Below are positions 16,747-26,903 of a DNA stretch of 64,000 nt, one piece after another. The notes beneath the pieces were generated by a model that was not told where the DNA came from, ran no database searches, and was given only the letters and a program-made list of their open reading frames with translations. The stretch comes from Diphasiastrum complanatum (Eukaryota; Streptophyta; Lycopodiopsida; Lycopodiales; Lycopodiaceae): the NCBI GenBank assembly GCA_029204225.1, contig CM055100.1, positions 27,916,649-27,980,648 on the forward strand, written 5' to 3'. The number at the start of each line of letters is the position of its first letter. Within the stretch, counting starts at the first letter, position 1. Position numbers and translations under genes: made by a program.

Positions 16747-17530
16747 TGTTCCCAAGAGTCGTCGTCATCGAAACTACTTTCCAACGAACCAAGCACTCAC
16801 TCACTTGCCAGTTTTAAGCCCATGTTGACATACATCAACAATGGCATGTGGTTCTGAAGGTACAAAGATTGATAGACGCTCTAAATGAGCTAGCTCATCC
16901 ACTTGAATCAAACATGTTGAAGAGTAATGCATGTTTTACCCCTTCGGCTAAGCACTAATGTTGTTATAAGTTGTAACATGGTTGACACCTATACTTTTCA
17001 TGCATGTACTTGAGGTGCTTGCCTCACAAGGGACTTGGAGGGGACCCACGCCCTCCCCTCTCTTACTAGCAATTCATTTCTTCTTCTGTCTAGGGTCATA
17101 CTCCTTTCCCCAATGTCGTCGTCGTCAAAACTACCTTTCCAATGAACCAAGCACTCAATCACTTGCCAGTTTTTGGACCCACATTGACGTACATCAACAA
17201 TGGCACATGGTTTTGAAGGTACAAAGGTCGATAGACCCTCTGACTGAACTAGCTCATCCACTTCAATCAAATGTGTTGAAGAGCAATGCCTATTTTATCC
17301 CTTCGGCTAAGCACTAATGTTGTTATAAATTGTATATTACTCATGGGGCATGTTATTAATTAAACGCATGGACCTCATATTTGTAACTTATATAAATTAG
17401 TGCAAGTGGCCCACTTGGCCAAGTAGCTCACTCACATGGTTGACACCTATATTTTCCATGCATGTATTTGAGGTGCTTGCCTCACAAGGGACTTACACCT
17501 TCCTCTCTCTTACTAACAATTCATTTCTTC
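16747..17530. repeat. Direct duplication of a Gypsy 3' end
   Basis: About 16747-17065 and 17104-17530 share long identical phrases, for example cttcggctaagcactaatgt at about 16941 and 17300 and cttgaggtgcttgcctcaca-like phrases at 17009 and 17468. The second copy has an extra piece of about 110 bases (17330-17437). Confidence 0.8.
16998..17270 (-). pseudogene. Gypsy integrase C-terminal / chromodomain-like piece
   Basis: Reads VPSKPCAIVDVRQCGSKNWQ and VIECLVHWKGSFDDD, similar to the chromodomain-type end of plant chromovirus integrases (P..I...R.......E.LV.WKG....D..WE), but the tryptophan after the acidic run is lost. Confidence 0.6.
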
Positions 17531-17649
17531 GTTTAACTTTTGGTGTTGTGAGGTGGTTATGTTATTCTCCCTGTATTTGATATTTTCCATAGCTAAGTTT
17601 CTCAAGCTTTCTTGGTTGATCTAGTATTGCAATTAAGATACTTTATATC

Positions 17650-17880
17650 TTACAATCCATCAAAACCATCCTTAGCACGAAGTCGTCCCTCTAAATGGCT
17701 TATGTGAAAAACTAGATGAACTTTGATTCCTTGCAAAAGATCTAGCTGATAGGCATTAAAATTGAGTTTCTTTAGAATACGAAAAGGCCCACAATAACTA
17801 GGGGACAACTTAGGACATTTCCATGTCCTCAACACTTTGGAATCTTTTGGGATCCTAATGTAGACCCAATCTCCTTCCAC
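17650..17880 (-). pseudogene. Gypsy integrase C-terminal domain
   Basis: Encodes EGDWVYIRIPKDSKVLRTWK, LSPSYCGPFRILKKLNFNAY and QLDL...VHLVFHISHLE, the conserved GD.V.L......K....GPF.I...I...AY.L.LP....+HPVFHVS.L block. Same strand as the chromodomain-like piece downstream, so probably one element. Upstream sequence to 18.0 kb has related but broken frames. Confidence 0.88.
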
Positions 17881-18324
17881 GAAGACTTAAGGCTGCGCTT
17901 TTGATTAGCGTAAGATTGGGCTCTATCTTGAGCCATTTTATGTTATCTTGAGCGACAAGTAGCATTTCCTGCAAAAAATCCACCGATGGACTAACCTTGA
18001 GACCTTTAAGGCCAACAAAAATGGGCGCTATGTATTCATGAAAACAATGAAAAATTGTAATTTGTTTTGACCAATGTTGGGCGGGTATTAATATTTCTAA
18101 TACCCATACCCAGTGGTTATTAATATTACCATGTTTGTAAATTGGTGGCTGTACCCTCATAATAGCCATTTTACAACCTTAAAAAATGCAATGCATTGGG
18201 TAAAATTTTGTTTGATTCAAATACGAACTCTTACTAAGGAATTGAACACAAGAGGTTCTTTCTTTGGATGCTAATGGGATATTTGATTGCAAACGATGCT
18301 TGGCAAACAACGCAAATCAGATGT

Positions 18325-18687
18325 TTAATTGCGAGTGGTGTTAGAAAGAAAGAGAAATGAGGTTAGAATATTTTTCCTCTTTAGAAGAGATAGAGGACAG
18401 AGACCTGAAATTGCAGGAGGGCCATCCTCATCAATACAGATTTCCGATGAAGTGCTATTGTTATATAAGGCGAGGCAATTTAGAAGCAACTTGTGAAGCT
18501 CTAAATCAAGCTGTGGTCCAGGCGATGACTCATTCAATGCCAATTGCAATATACTCATTTGCATTTTCAATTTCGCCCACCAATTTGCCAACGATCTGCT
18601 GCTCGGCAAGAAGCAGTTCTCACCCGATTTCAATAAGTCATGCATCCGGTGAGATACTACTTGGTGCACAACTGAACAGTAGATCAA
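18325..18687 (-). CDS. Unrecognised 120-codon open frame
   Basis: I do not recognise the protein. It has balanced composition (ANWWAKLKMQMSILQLALN, LDLELHKLLLNCLALYNN) that looks more protein-like than most shadow frames here, and lacks low complexity. It may be a single exon of a host gene fragment or chance. No partner exon was found nearby. Confidence 0.2.
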   Translation of the reverse strand: MIYCSVVHQVVSHRMHDLLKSGENCFLPSSRSLANWWAKLKMQMSILQLALNESSPGPQLDLELHKLLLNCLALYNNSTSSEICIDEDGPPAISGLCPLSLLKRKNILTSFLFLSNTTRN

Positions 18688-18944
18688 TCACAATAAAAAA
18701 GAGAGCTGAAAAGCAGAATCTCCAAAGTAAAAACAAAGGATTGGAACAACGCACAAGTCAGAAACGATTATAACACACAGTACCTCTACGTCTATCTCCA
18801 CCGCCTCCCACGCACCGCCTCCCAGAAGTGTGACTGTTGTATCTCGAGCGTATATCTCCACCACCTCCAGCCGACTCCAACGCAACTGCCATTGGCAGTT
18901 GTTCTCTATAGGAGCAAGAGAAAGATTTTTCAAACAAGAAGTCA

Positions 18945-18947
<3 letters not shown>

Positions 18948-18987
<40 letters not shown>
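18948..18987. repeat. (GA)20 microsatellite
   Basis: An uninterrupted run of about 20 GA dinucleotides from 18948 to 18987. Confidence 0.97.
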
Positions 18988-18991
<4 letters not shown>

Positions 18992-19779
18992 GGTGATAGA
19001 AATCAAACTACAAACTAACCTTAGCCATCGATTTCAATCCACATGTAAGGTTCACAATATGCCACATGGCTATTGTCTTTTCTAAAATCACTCTAATTTT
19101 AGTTTTTTTTATTAAGTTTGCACATGGTAAACCCATGGTTAGTTTTTAGACTTGGAGGATTATATACATGATATATGAAAATATATAGGTTTTTTGACGG
19201 CTTGTTTAAAATAATGCGGGAATTTTTTTTTTTACATGTAGGGCCCCTTGGCATGTAGGCTTGGCCCTTAAACATTTGAGATATTGATGACCTTAACCTA
19301 GCCTTAGCAATTTTCACTAATGAGCACCAAGTCGTGAAAGGTCCAATGACCAAAATGCCACCTATGAACATGTGGCATGTGGCATGTGAAATGGCCACCA
19401 TTAATGCACAAAATTCTAATTTAATGAGAAATGACATTCATAGTGTGAACTTTGAAGTCGAATCTCAATTCGCTATTCTCACAGTCAGTTGCATAATGGA
19501 TTCAACATTGAACAATCTAGCCAATGCGATGGTGAGCATTGAGGCATTCGACATTGAGCAGTGGTGAGGAATCATGATGGCTATTGCAATGTGTGCCTTT
19601 ACCCTTACACATTGGAGATTGGAGAGCATAGCGATGCATCTAGATTCTGTGAGCTGCACTTTTCATTGCTAAGAGCTTCTCAACGAGGCTACACTTCTCA
19701 TTGATGAGTATCAGCAAATTATGTGGAGTCTAAATTCTATGCAAACTTTTACCTTCTAAATTCTCACTACTGCACTCAT
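18988..19779. other. Intergenic sequence
   Basis: No supported gene. Includes a T-rich stretch and short ATGTGGCATGTGGC repeats near 19369. Confidence 0.3.
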
Positions 19780-19934
19780 TGTTGATTCTCAGCAGCGGGC
19801 TATAGCCCTTGCACAACACTCTAGGAACATAAAGGGACGGGTAGTTCAGTGGTAGAGCACCCCACCGGAATGGGAGAGGTCCTAGGTTCAATCCCTAGCC
19901 CGACCACACACACCAAGTGTAAAAACTATTCACA
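19780..19934 (+). repeat. 5' LTR of the miniature element
   Basis: TGTTGATTC.. to ..ACTATTCACA. Carries the 12-base palindrome GGGCTATAGCCC at 19797-19808 and the tRNA-like unit. Lacks a TTTT run between the tRNA-like unit and its end. Confidence 0.82.
19835..19905 (+). ncRNA. tRNA-like unit in 5' LTR (A box, B box)
   Basis: GGACGGG (19835-19841) and CCCGACC (19899-19905) form an acceptor stem with one A-A mismatch; GTTC/GAGC forms a D stem; CTAGG/CCTAG a perfect T stem. The A box is TAGTTCAGTGG and the B box GGTTCAATCCC. The anticodon stem is imperfect and the loop lacks U33, so it is not a working tRNA. Confidence 0.75.
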
Positions 19935-19946
19935 TGGTATCAGAGC
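19935..19946 (+). other. Primer-binding site of the miniature element
   Basis: TGGTATCAGAGC directly abuts the 5' LTR, complementary to initiator tRNA-Met. Confidence 0.9.
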
Positions 19947-20006
19947 CATGGTTGTGGGTGTGGTCTAGACGGGCGGTAGCTAAAAGGGCTATGCCTTGAG
20001 GGGGAG

Positions 20007-20159
20007 TGTTAGAAAGTGTCAGGGCTATAGCCCTTGCACAACACTCTAGGAACATAAAGGGACGGGTAGCTCAGTGGTAGAGCACCCCACCAGAATGGGG
20101 GAGGTCCTAGGTTCAATCCCTAGCCCGACCACACACACCAAGTGCAAAAACTTTTCACA
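20007..20159 (+). repeat. 3' LTR of the miniature element
   Basis: TGTTAGAAAGTG.. to ..CTTTTCACA, directly after GAGGGGGAG. Unlike the 5' copy it has TTTT at 20152-20155, a potential RNA polymerase III stop 21 bases after the tRNA-like unit. Confidence 0.85.
20060..20130 (+). ncRNA. tRNA-like unit in 3' LTR
   Basis: Same cloverleaf elements as the 5' copy, with a better D stem (GCTC/GAGC) and a more complete anticodon stem (CCCC pairs GGGG). A box TAGCTCAGTGG, B box GGTTCAATCCC. Still lacks U33 and CCA context, so it is a tRNA-derived sequence, not a gene. Confidence 0.75.
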
Positions 20160-20349
20160 AGTTTAAAGTGCGCGATGAAAGCTGCTTTAACCACCTTCCA
20201 AGTAGATTTTTCTTCCTCTAGATCTGGAGGAAGCGGATGGGATCTGATGATCCGTCGTATTTTGGTATTTCCATCCGTGGTGCTCTCCAGACTGCACTAA
20301 GTGAAAATTTCACTGTATACGAGGGTTCAAAACCATTATTTTGGCTTGA

Positions 20350-20880
20350 TCTTCACCAAATCTCTATACTAACTCTCGCAGGCTTCTTCACTGATGGGAA
20401 ATTGACATTCTGAATCGATTGAGGTGGTCTGCGAGAGTTCTTACTGGAAGGATTTTCTGGATCTTCACTTCTTATTGAATTTTTAGCACTAAACCCAATT
20501 TTCTCCTCACTGAAATCAAACTAATTCTCGCTGGCTCTTTTGTGTCCTGGTCTCATTGAGATGGAACTTCTGAATCCTCTGCAAGAGTTCTTGTCCACTG
20601 GAACTGAAAATTTTAGTGTCTGTGAGGGTTCTCTAGTACTTTCTCATCTTTTTTTCACTGAAAACTCTCGCACAAACACTTAAACATCAAACTAACTCTT
20701 GCAAGCCTCTCTATGTCCTAGTCTCACTGATATGGAACTTCAAAGGGCTCTGCGAGAGTTCTGGTGAAGATTTGTATTTTTTTGAATTTTTTCAAGGGTT
20801 TTTTGATTTTTTATTATCTCTCTCTGATTTTTGCAATTTGCTTAAAACTAACTCTCGCAGGCTTCTATGCAGGTCTGGGA
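20350..20880. repeat. Imperfect tandem repeat, about 160 bp period
   Basis: Phrases like aactaactctcgcaggcttc recur near 20368, 20540, 20693 and 20852, each followed by ctctgcgagagttct-type reverse complements. The match between ctctcgcag and ctgcgagag makes each unit internally inverted. It lies in the leader side of a Tat/Athila-like element. Confidence 0.65.
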
Positions 20881-21204
20881 CAGTACCTTGGAGCTGCTGC
20901 TAGTCATGCAAGAATTAACTCTTACTAGTTTTGGAGATATTAAAATCTGATAATATTTTAGGCTCTTTTTCTCTCCAAAATGCAGATTGGTGTGTTTTTG
21001 GGGTTTTTTGGTTGGTTGGTTTGGGTTTCAAGCCCTTAGAGGTTGTTCAGGGCCTCCTCTACCCTCTCACACCTCCTCCGCTAGCTGTGAACACTCCAAA
21101 CAAAAAAAAACACAGAAACCTAATTCTAAACTCCCAAAAATCTACCTAAAATTACTCTAAAAAGCAAGAAATAGCTAAAATACAGCTATACTAGTTAGTG
21201 GAAA

Positions 21205-21226
21205 CCTATCCCCGGCAACGACGCCA
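21205..21226 (-). other. Gypsy (Tat/Athila-like) primer-binding site
   Basis: Minus strand reads TGGCGTCGTTGCCGGGGATA right after an LTR end ..CCCTACAG. This closely resembles the conserved TGGCGCCGTTGCCGGGGA of Tat/Athila-type plant elements. Confidence 0.75.
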
Positions 21227-21227
21227 C

Positions 21228-21700
21228 TGTAGGGTCTTCGATCCGATGTAGTAATAGCCCTACCGCATGTCAACAAGGCTTTGTTCACTGGATAGGCACC
21301 TAACTATGCATAGATGCTACTTTTAGTTAGTTTCCTACTTTTTATCTAACTCTACCACCACTAAGACTACTTTCACTAGCTCTACTCCCCTAAACTACCT
21401 TCATCATGATTGTAGGTGAAAGGAAAGGGAAGATTAGAAAAGATGGAGAGAAGAGAAGAGAGAAAGAGAGAGATAGAGGGAGGGTGGAGGTTAGCTCAAA
21501 TGCTCATTGTACTTGCTAAGGAAGAAAACATAAACTATTGAAATAAAAAAGCATGAACTTAAAAGCAAATGGAAACAATAAGAGCAATAGCAAGCATTGA
21601 ATAGCAAATGAGAATGCTTCTCTTCCAAAATTGGTAGAGTTTCCTCCTTCTGATTAAGCATGAAAATAGAGTACAAATGGTGCTTTTTTATAAAGGCCCT
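21228..21700 (-). repeat. Gypsy LTR, 3' part (minus strand), right edge unknown
   Basis: Ends ..CCCTACA next to the primer site. Right boundary not determined; a TATAAAAA on the minus strand near 21690 may be its promoter. Similar text recurs near 60964-61100. Confidence 0.5.
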
Positions 21701-23804
21701 TGCCCCGAAATCCTATTGGATAATATTTACATTGATCCTATCCATTCATCTTAGACCCAACTTGATCCAAGGGTCCACAAAAAGTACATTGGAAATCACA
21801 AGATTCATGTGAGTTCAAAATTGGACCCAACTCTAAAAAAGTAGACTCTAAGTTTAAAATCGACTTTGGGCCTCAAGTTTTATTTTAATTACAAAGGCCC
21901 AAGTCTAAAGTTAACGTTAAAGAATATTATGTGATAATGGAATGCAAAGGAGAGATCTTTTTCACTTAAAAAGTAAAAACAAATATTGTATGAAGATTGA
22001 TGATTTATTGTATTGCATTTACAAGTAGTAGAACATCATGGAACTCAAGAGCTCCCTCGCTATGAGGGCCTTCAATTTTGTAATCCCACCTTTCATCCAC
22101 ATCTAAAAGTGAAAACTAGAGTATTAGTGACATTTGTCACTTCTCATGCATGCATTTCTACTTACTTTTACCAAGTGTCATTTTTTTAACTAGAATTGTA
22201 CAAATCTCATGCACTGTCCATTTCACTTTGTGCATGACTTGCATGTCACTATGGATCACTTATAATCATTGCATGTGATATGCCACGAGTTTCTACAAGC
22301 ATATTAATGCTTCTTGGCTTCCAAGGGGAGGCTCGAACTTGGGACCAAAGAAACTTTGGATGCCAAGCCAATGACATTTCTAAGTCTATAATCTGTATGC
22401 AAGTTGTATACTACCAACTAGACTTGAGAAACCCACATAGCTCGAGTTTCTTCTAGGCGAAATTTGCCATTTACATTATGAAACAACAAACTTACATAAA
22501 AAAAAGTTTGTGGCAAGCCTAAAGTCAAGATAGATGATTTTTCATTTTCAACACTGCCACTACGAACTTTTCATGTTCGTACTAAGACTTTATATGAGCA
22601 TCATGCAGTAGCACTCTGATAAAAATCTTACGCAAGGCTTTCTTTTAGCTTCAATTTTCACAAGTACGGGAGTACGATGTCATTGCTCTGTTACTACAAA
22701 ATTTGCGATGCCAGTCCATCATCATAAAGAGAAGATTACTAGTATATGCTTTGGGCATGATGATGAGAGAAATCGTTTTCTCCTAATAAATGAGATCAAG
22801 TGAATCAAAGGAGCAATGCAATTACTGCCTTCAATTATCTTCCAAGCTATAATTTACGAAGTTAACCCCGACAACCTAAAGTTTGTTAGTTCAAAACTAT
22901 TATCTGCTACTTCCCATCTTGCTCTTGTCCTGACTTCAGTCCTAACGGGACAAGTTTAGACATAAATTTCTAACTTTATTTTACTTGTCGATAGAGTTTG
23001 GACAATCTCAAGCGTAAATTGGATCTTGTCACGATAGAGCTCAAATATGCTCGAGTCTTTGTTTTGAAGTGGTGGTTGTAGATTTAAGGTTGAATCCCAC
23101 TCTTTGAGATGTCACAAATCATTGCATGATCTTGTTTTCCATGGTAACTCTTATGGCTTTTTGGCATTGCTTTGCAAAGGCAATTCTATGCGTTGATGTC
23201 CGTTTTAGAATCTCAAGCGTGTTCTTGCTTCATGTGCCTTTTTTGGAGTATGCAATAAGTTGACGATTAATCTTCTTTGTCCAAATCTACAGGTACAATC
23301 TCCTCTTCTTTTGTACATGCATCCAAGTAGCTAAGCTTTTTTTTTGCATGATAACTTAGCTTTTTTTTATGAAGCGTTTGCCATGGACTTATTTGTGAAA
23401 ACTTGTCAAAAATCTATCTTGGTTATTTTATGTTTGTGAGTACATTTCACAGGTGTGGAGCATGTTCCCACATGTGTGAAATAGTTAGAAATAGTTTATA
23501 ATGTTGAATTTAGGGGTATCATAAAGATTGCTAGTCAAGCATCTTGGTGTCACTAGATGATAGGGCCAATATTGGCTTTAGAGGTCAAATGGTCAAGTAA
23601 ACATGTTTTGTCATAATTAGGCCAAAATTCAATTGTGATGTAACTCAAGCTAGTTAGGTTGCTTACACATGTCAATTTTAGGTTTGATGAGTGATGCACC
23701 CTATGTGGGGGCAAAAGCCAAAGGGTCCAATCATAAAAGAGAGATGTGTTGTAAGGGTCCAATCAAAAGTGAGGGATGTTGCATCACACATCCAATAGGA
23801 TTAG
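21701..23804. other. Intergenic sequence with possible SINE
   Basis: No gene supported. On the minus strand near 22325-22350 the phrase AAGTTCGAGCCTCCCC resembles a tRNA B box and may belong to a SINE. Inverted phrases ATTTCACA and TGTGTGAAAT lie near 23444-23483. Confidence 0.35.
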
Positions 23805-24981
23805 TGTTGTAAAGCTAGCTTTACAATGCAAGCTTTACTTATGGCGCCACTGGCGCCGGTGCCACTCTCGGCGCCACACTGTGACCGTAATCCATCCGGC
23901 GCCAAGTTCCTATGGCTGAAAAATTTTGATCAGTCCTAGCGAAGTCCATAGAGCTCGGATCGATGTGCAGTCACCTCACACGATCTAGGCATGATTAAAG
24001 GAAGCTTGGGGATCAATAAATTCTAGAGAGAGAAAATGACTCTCAAGAGAGAAAAAAAAACCTAGAGAGAGAAAACGTGCTTTACCAGCTTGGGCAGAGT
24101 ACTTGGTATGAGGAAAGGTGGCGAATCCCACCAAAACTATAGGGGAATGCAGGTTGCGACTCAGGACGAGCTCCAACCAAGTCTCAGCTTCCCTTGTTGG
24201 AATATTGTCTTGGCGCTTGCCTTGGCATGCCAGCACCCCGAAGACTAGGGTCGGTCATACATTTGAAATGTAACCTTTTCATATTTATTAATAAAGTGGG
24301 ATTTTTCTCAAACCTGACTCTGATTACCTTATCGGTTTCAGTGTTCGGTAAAAGCGCCATTTGTAAGGCCGCTTCAAACTTTTTGATCTGGCACATAGCG
24401 GAGGGTCATATCCCGGGACACCAACGATATGCCGTCAAGGCCATTCGGTCCAAGATGCCAGCGATATGCTATCGAGACCATTCAGTCTAGGAATTGGTTG
24501 TCTTCATATCTGTTGCGACTTGTGGTTCTAATTGTTCATTGCATGAACGTGAATGGGTTAAGCTCTTGGGGAACGAGCTCTAACTTGTCAGCTGAGTTGG
24601 ATGGCTTGCTTGGGTGGAATGGCTATCCAGTTTGGCGTGGTGCCAGGTTGGCTTCCAGCGCTCATGACAAAGCTTTGAGTTGGTTAAGTTTGATGTAAGT
24701 CAGACGACTTGCTTGGAATGGATGTTATTCGTTTGTAACGAAGTTTCGAGTTAGTTAAGTTTGATGTATGTCGAGCGGCTTGCTTGGAGGAAAGTCACCC
24801 ACATTGAGTCCCCCGGTCTGGCATGGCGCCAGGTTGGATCTCAATGTTGGTTTCCGAACTTCAAGTCTGATCGTTGTTGGCAAGTTGGTTGCTTGTATGT
24901 CAAGTGGGTTTGGACGACAAGAGTTGAAAGCTGGGAAGCTAAGTCGTGGATCCCGGCTCCCTTTGGGATGCCTGCGCTACA
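23805..24981 (+). mobile_element. Solo LTR, 1177 bp, with ATTAG target duplication
   Basis: Begins TGTTGTAAAGCTAGC, ends GCCTGCGCTACA, and is flanked by ATTAG at 23800-23804 and 24982-24986. The same LTR occurs at 49192-50392 (with primer site) and 52012-53109. No internal sequence follows, so it is a recombinant solo LTR. It contains AATAAAG near 24291, a likely polyadenylation signal. Confidence 0.92.
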
Positions 24982-24986
24982 ATTAG

Positions 24987-26903
24987 AGAGGCTATGTTTA
25001 AGGGGTCCAATAGGATTGAAACATGGATCTCCATGAGGTTCTATATGTACTTTCATTTTTTATCATAATCTAATGTGAGTTTTTGAGTCAATTTGGAGAT
25101 TTGCCAACTTTGCTTGTATTGTCTTCTCTCTCTAGATGAGCCCAAAAGTGGTATTTTCTCTCTCTACCCGAGGAGAGGAGCTTGTTGGGACTTAGTTTAT
25201 TTCATGAAGTCTTCCACACATGTGAAACACCTTTTGGTAATGAATGAATGCATGTAAAATGGTTTTTTTTTTTTGCCTTAGATCTTGTCATTGATCTTGG
25301 ATTCAATCGATAGGTGATCTGTAGTGCATGAGCCAAGCTTAGGAGATCAATTTCACACATTAGGACATTCCCACATTTGTGAATTTTCACATGGTATCAG
25401 AGCCTAGCTAAGTATTTGATGCATGTTTCATCCAAAGTTTCAAAAATTTCATGAAAATCAAGATCTAGAGAGTGTTGATTGTATCTCCCATGCCATCTCA
25501 AGCAAATTTGGATCAAGAGGGTTCAATATCATAATGATTGAATCATTTCAGGACCTGTACGGAATTCCCTGCTTAGGCACGTGTGAAGAGTGTTTCACAC
25601 GTTCCAAAGATAGTTTGACCCAAACTTTGCCTATACTCCATCAATTGATAAGAGGTTGATCTAGTTTGAGAGAGATTGGTAGAGCTAGTGAGATCCATCT
25701 CACATTTTGTTGCAAGATCTTGCATAGGAGTTGGTAGTACACCTTTCAAGGATCCTATAGTGAGAGAGAAGCAACATTTTATTGTCTAAATCACAAGAGT
25801 CTTTGTTGACATCTTCAGAGCCTATGGAATCTGTTTACTAGTCTTCTTTGTTTCTTTCTTCTTCTGCCTATCAGTAGAGATTGTGGGCTTGTTTTAAGGC
25901 CCAAATTAGGCATAAGGGGTTGATAATCATTGTAGTATTGTCCTGCCTGTCATAAGACATCCGGATGGGTCACTCTTGAACTGAATGCACATGCATAATC
26001 AACCAAAATACAAGCCAATGCGTTCAACAAATGATCTACGTTACTGCTCAGTTGAACAACGACGGATTCCTACTTCTACTTTGCTTCAAAATGAACTAAA
26101 ATCAGATCCTACACTAATTTACTTACATTAATTGACAAAAAAAGAAACAAAAACTAATCTACAACATGTTAGAAGTCCAAGAATCAAGAAACCAACCAGT
26201 CTTTTGATTCTTGGACATCCCAAGAACATCAAGAACTGGATTGTAACGAGATATGCAAGATTTACACCACTGAATTTAGTTTACCTGAATGCTGGCTCCT
26301 ACATTAATCCAGAAACAAGAAAAGAAGCTAATCCACTCTAGGAAAGCAGCAAATCTAATCCACAACCACACACAAAAGGAGGGAAGGGCAAGATCATAAA
26401 TGCATCACTCAAGAAACAAGAATGATCAAGGAGCTCAATGGATGCACCAAACTGGTGAAGGCTCTTCTCATTTCAGCATGGAGTTGATACAATTCACAAA
26501 AAATTCCTCTTCACGAAGAGGGAGTCCCTTAAATAAGCAAGAGAGCTCCTTAGGTGGCATCCTAGTGGAATTTCCACATTTCACAAATTACAAGTGGAAT
26601 AATGCTCTCCACTAGAGGTCACCATCAAAAGGTGGCTCACTCTACTTTCTTTAAGAGGGGTCTACTTGCATTTATTACATTTGCTTAGAAATACTAGTTC
26701 CTACATGGTCATTCCATCTTCCGGGATTCACCATGAGGCTTACACAGTTCTTGCTTGTCATTTCTAGCTAGCATTTCTCGGCTCTCAGCCTTTGTTGGTC
26801 TCGTCTTCTCACCTCCTCGGTCTAAGGTGAGAGGTGCTCTTGAGTTGCTCTATCCGAGTATCTTGGGGATTCGTCAGAATCAGCCAACAGTCTTCACTAT
26901 TAC
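24987..26903. other. Copia LTR end and leader, decayed
   Basis: Holds the LTR end and primer site at 25391/25392, and a hairpin CACGTGTGAA..TTCACACGT near 25577-25604. No gene is supported until 26904. Confidence 0.5.
25392..25403 (+). other. Copia primer-binding site
   Basis: TGGTATCAGAGC preceded by the LTR end TTTTCACA at 25384-25391. The LTR begins somewhere left, probably interrupted by the solo LTR at 23805. Confidence 0.85.

Larger units (their letters stand above)
19780..20159 (+). mobile_element. 380-bp TRIM-like element with tRNA-like LTRs
   Basis: Two direct repeats (19780-19934 and 20007-20159) enclose 72 bases that start with the primer site TGGTATCAGAGCC and end with the purine tract GAGGGGGAG, the exact layout of a terminal-repeat retrotransposon in miniature. 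LTRs start TGTT and end TTCACA. No coding capacity exists, so movement would need proteins from a Copia element. The two LTRs differ at about five sites over the well-aligned 140 bases; the first about 20 bases of the 5' LTR are more divergent. No matching target duplication was seen (CTCAT left, AGTTT right). Confidence 0.85.

Noticed and set aside
18357-18773. Plus-strand 138-codon frame
   Set aside because: Opposite to the slightly more protein-like minus frame, and lacks any recognisable motif.
19835-20130. Two functional tRNA genes
   Set aside because: Acceptor mismatch, imperfect anticodon stem, missing U33 and location inside paired LTRs argue for tRNA-derived promoter sequence.
22320-22345. 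SINE called from a B-box-like phrase
   Set aside because: No clear A box at the right distance and no tail or duplication; kept only as a remark.
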